Shown here: positions 62,958-64,000 of the stretch, piece after piece
Numbering within the stretch: position 1 is the first letter of the stretch
Layout of the letters: each line of letters opens with the position of its first letter
DNA from: an uncultured Sutterella sp.
GTDB taxonomy: Bacteria > Pseudomonadota > Gammaproteobacteria > Burkholderiales > Burkholderiaceae_F
Assembly: GCA_905206365.1 (NCBI GenBank)
Contig: CAJLHF010000002.1
Location: 1-64,000 of the forward strand
DNA length: 64,000 bases
Direction of reading: 5' to 3'
Translations under genes and position numbers: made by a program
Notes under the pieces: model-generated
Databases searched by the model: none
Seen by the model: the letters and a program-made list of their open reading frames with translations, nothing else
What the model was told of the DNA's origin: nothing

Positions 62958-63672
62958 ATCCCGTCGTTCGGCCCCGACGCTGGCCGATGTTCTGTTCTCC
63001 CAAGGGTTCGGTACGCGTTACGACTGTGCGCAGATCGTGGCGGCGGGCGCCGTGCAAATCGACGGTGTCGTTCGGGACGATCCCGACGAAGAGATGAATC
63101 CCGAAGGGCTCGTCTTCACGTATCGCGGCGTCAAGTGGCCCGTGTGCGAGCACGTGCTCGTAGCGCTCAACAAACCGGCCGGCTACGAGTGCTCAACAAA
63201 ACCGTCGGCTCATCCTTCGGTGATGAGTCTTTTGCCCGGGCAGTTTCGCCGCCGTAACGTGCAGCCGATCGGACGGCTCGATGCGGATACGACTGGGCTC
63301 CTGCTTCTCACGGACGACGGCGCGCTGAATCACCGTCTCATCCACCCGAAAAAGCACGTCGAGAAAGTCTACGAAGTCACGCTCAAGCATCCCGCCGCAG
63401 ACGATATCTGTACGCGACTCACGCAAGGCGTGGTGCTTGACGACGATCCGCAGCCCGTGGCCGCCAAGACCGCCGAACTGGTGACGCCGACGCACTTGCG
63501 CATGACGCTTCTCGAAGGCAAATACCACCAGGTCAAACGCATGGTTGCCGCATGCGGCAATCGCGTTGAATCGTTGCACCGCAGTCGCGTCGGGGCATTC
63601 GTGTTGCCCGATTCGCTCGCACCGGGCGAGTGGATGTGGATCGATCGGGAGAGCGTGTTAGGAAGTCGATGA
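62947..63672 (+). CDS. rsuA: 16S rRNA pseudouridine synthase (RsuA type)
   Basis: 241 aa. N-terminal S4-like domain (LADVLFSQGFGTRYDCAQIV) and catalytic core with GRLDADTTGLLLLTDDG (catalytic Asp) and ALNKPAGYECSTKP, which fits RsuA (uridine 516) rather than the RluB/E/F branches. The C-terminal KYHQVKRMVAACGNRVESLH motif is present. ATG 62947 was chosen; the open frame runs back into xthA. Confidence 0.9.
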   Translation: MARKSRRSAPTLADVLFSQGFGTRYDCAQIVAAGAVQIDGVVRDDPDEEMNPEGLVFTYRGVKWPVCEHVLVALNKPAGYECSTKPSAHPSVMSLLPGQFRRRNVQPIGRLDADTTGLLLLTDDGALNHRLIHPKKHVEKVYEVTLKHPAADDICTRLTQGVVLDDDPQPVAAKTAELVTPTHLRMTLLEGKYHQVKRMVAACGNRVESLHRSRVGAFVLPDSLAPGEWMWIDRESVLGSR

Positions 63673-63682
63673 GGATGGTCGC

Positions 63683-64000
63683 ATGCAGGAGAGAATTGTC
63701 CGCGGATGGGACGTGGTGCGGGTCTATGCGGAGCCGGCCAGCCTTCGAATGTTCTTTTTCGGATTCAGCTCGGGGCTTCCCCTGTTGCTCGTCCTCGGGA
63801 CGCTCTCCTTTTGGTTGCGTGAGGCCGAGGTTGACCTCAAGACCATCGGCTTTTTGTCCTGGGTCGGCTTGGTGTACGGCTTTAAATGGGTCTGGGCACC
63901 TGCGATCGACCGCGTGCGTCTCCCTTTTCTGACCGCACGTCTCGGGCGGCGTCGAGCCTGGCTCGTCGTTGCACAGACGGGGATTGTCGGCGCGTTGATT
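63683..64000 (+). CDS. ampG: AmpG-like muropeptide permease, cut by right edge
   Basis: 106 codons visible from ATG 63683. MFS carrier bringing GlcNAc-anhydroMurNAc peptides into the cytosol for wall recycling. RMFFFGFSSGLPLLLVLGTL and LKTIGFLSWVGLVYGFKWVW and the basic RRRAWLV loop match AmpG closely. Another ATG at 63669, overlapping the rsuA stop, is in a different frame and gives no family sequence. Confidence 0.85.
   Translation, partial: MQERIVRGWDVVRVYAEPASLRMFFFGFSSGLPLLLVLGTLSFWLREAEVDLKTIGFLSWVGLVYGFKWVWAPAIDRVRLPFLTARLGRRRAWLVVAQTGIVGALI

Overview
The window reads as about 64 kb of chromosome from a GC-rich betaproteobacterium (Burkholderiales, most likely Sutterellaceae-like). 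Supporting blocks are the order hemE, priA, DUF971, ubiE, Tim44-like; the rod operon mreB-mreC-mreD-mrdA-rodA-rlpA; birA-coaX-SPOR; and gatCAB. A menA gene with a ubiE/menG-type methyltransferase, and no other ubi gene here, suggests a menaquinone-using organism. The genus assignment is inference. No rRNA, insertion sequence, phage, CRISPR or plasmid gene was found; this is core chromosome around the replication-gene cluster.

Layout. 1-3.4 kb (minus): an RND efflux permease, cut by the left edge, and its lipoprotein adaptor, with a cluster of inverted repeats upstream. 3.6-4.3 kb (plus): a MarC-family membrane protein. 4.3-7.6 kb (minus): glmU-glmS for UDP-GlcNAc. 7.7-16.2 kb: a Na+/solute symporter, a Tim44-like protein, ubiE, DUF971, tRNA-Arg(CCG), priA and hemE (all minus), a DUF167 gene (plus) and a universal stress protein (minus). 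16.4-23.4 kb (minus): the complete F1Fo ATP synthase operon atpIBEFHAGDC with a recognisable promoter. 23.6-30.1 kb (minus): parB, parA, a second MarC protein, rsmG, mnmG and mnmE. 30.2 kb (plus): a small membrane protein. 30.6-33.2 kb (minus): yidC, yidD, rnpA and rpmH. 33.8-38.9 kb (plus): dnaA, dnaN and gyrB. 39.0-42.0 kb (plus): a 5'-nucleotidase and a 2,4-dienoyl-CoA-reductase-like flavoprotein. 42.0-42.55 kb: an AT-rich gap with a cluster of DnaA-box-like sites. 42.6-44.2 kb (plus): a Crp-like regulator and a BON lipoprotein. 44.3-46.7 kb (minus): a PBP5/DacA-like protein without its active-site motifs, DUF493 and menA. 46.9-49.2 kb (plus): birA, coaX and a SPOR-like protein. 49.2-57.7 kb (minus): mreBCD-mrdA-rodA-rlpA followed by an M20 peptidase, a 71-aa protein and a HIT protein. 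58.0-61.2 kb (plus): gatCAB. 61.3-62.0 kb (minus): pyrE. 62.2-64 kb (plus): xthA, rsuA and the start of ampG.

The genes cover replication initiation and segregation (dnaA, dnaN, gyrB, priA, parAB), tRNA and ribosome maturation (mnmE, mnmG, rsmG, rnpA, gatCAB, rsuA), envelope growth (glmUS, rod operon, yidC/yidD, ampG), respiration (menA, ubiE, ATP synthase) and cofactor or nucleotide supply (hemE, birA, coaX, pyrE).

The points most worth a second look are the catalytically degenerate DacA-like protein at the locus where active dacA normally sits, the flavoenzyme that keeps its Fe-S cluster ligands but lacks both known catalytic residues, the DnaA-box cluster at 42.1-42.5 kb that competes with rpmH-dnaA as origin, and the palindromes upstream of the efflux operon.
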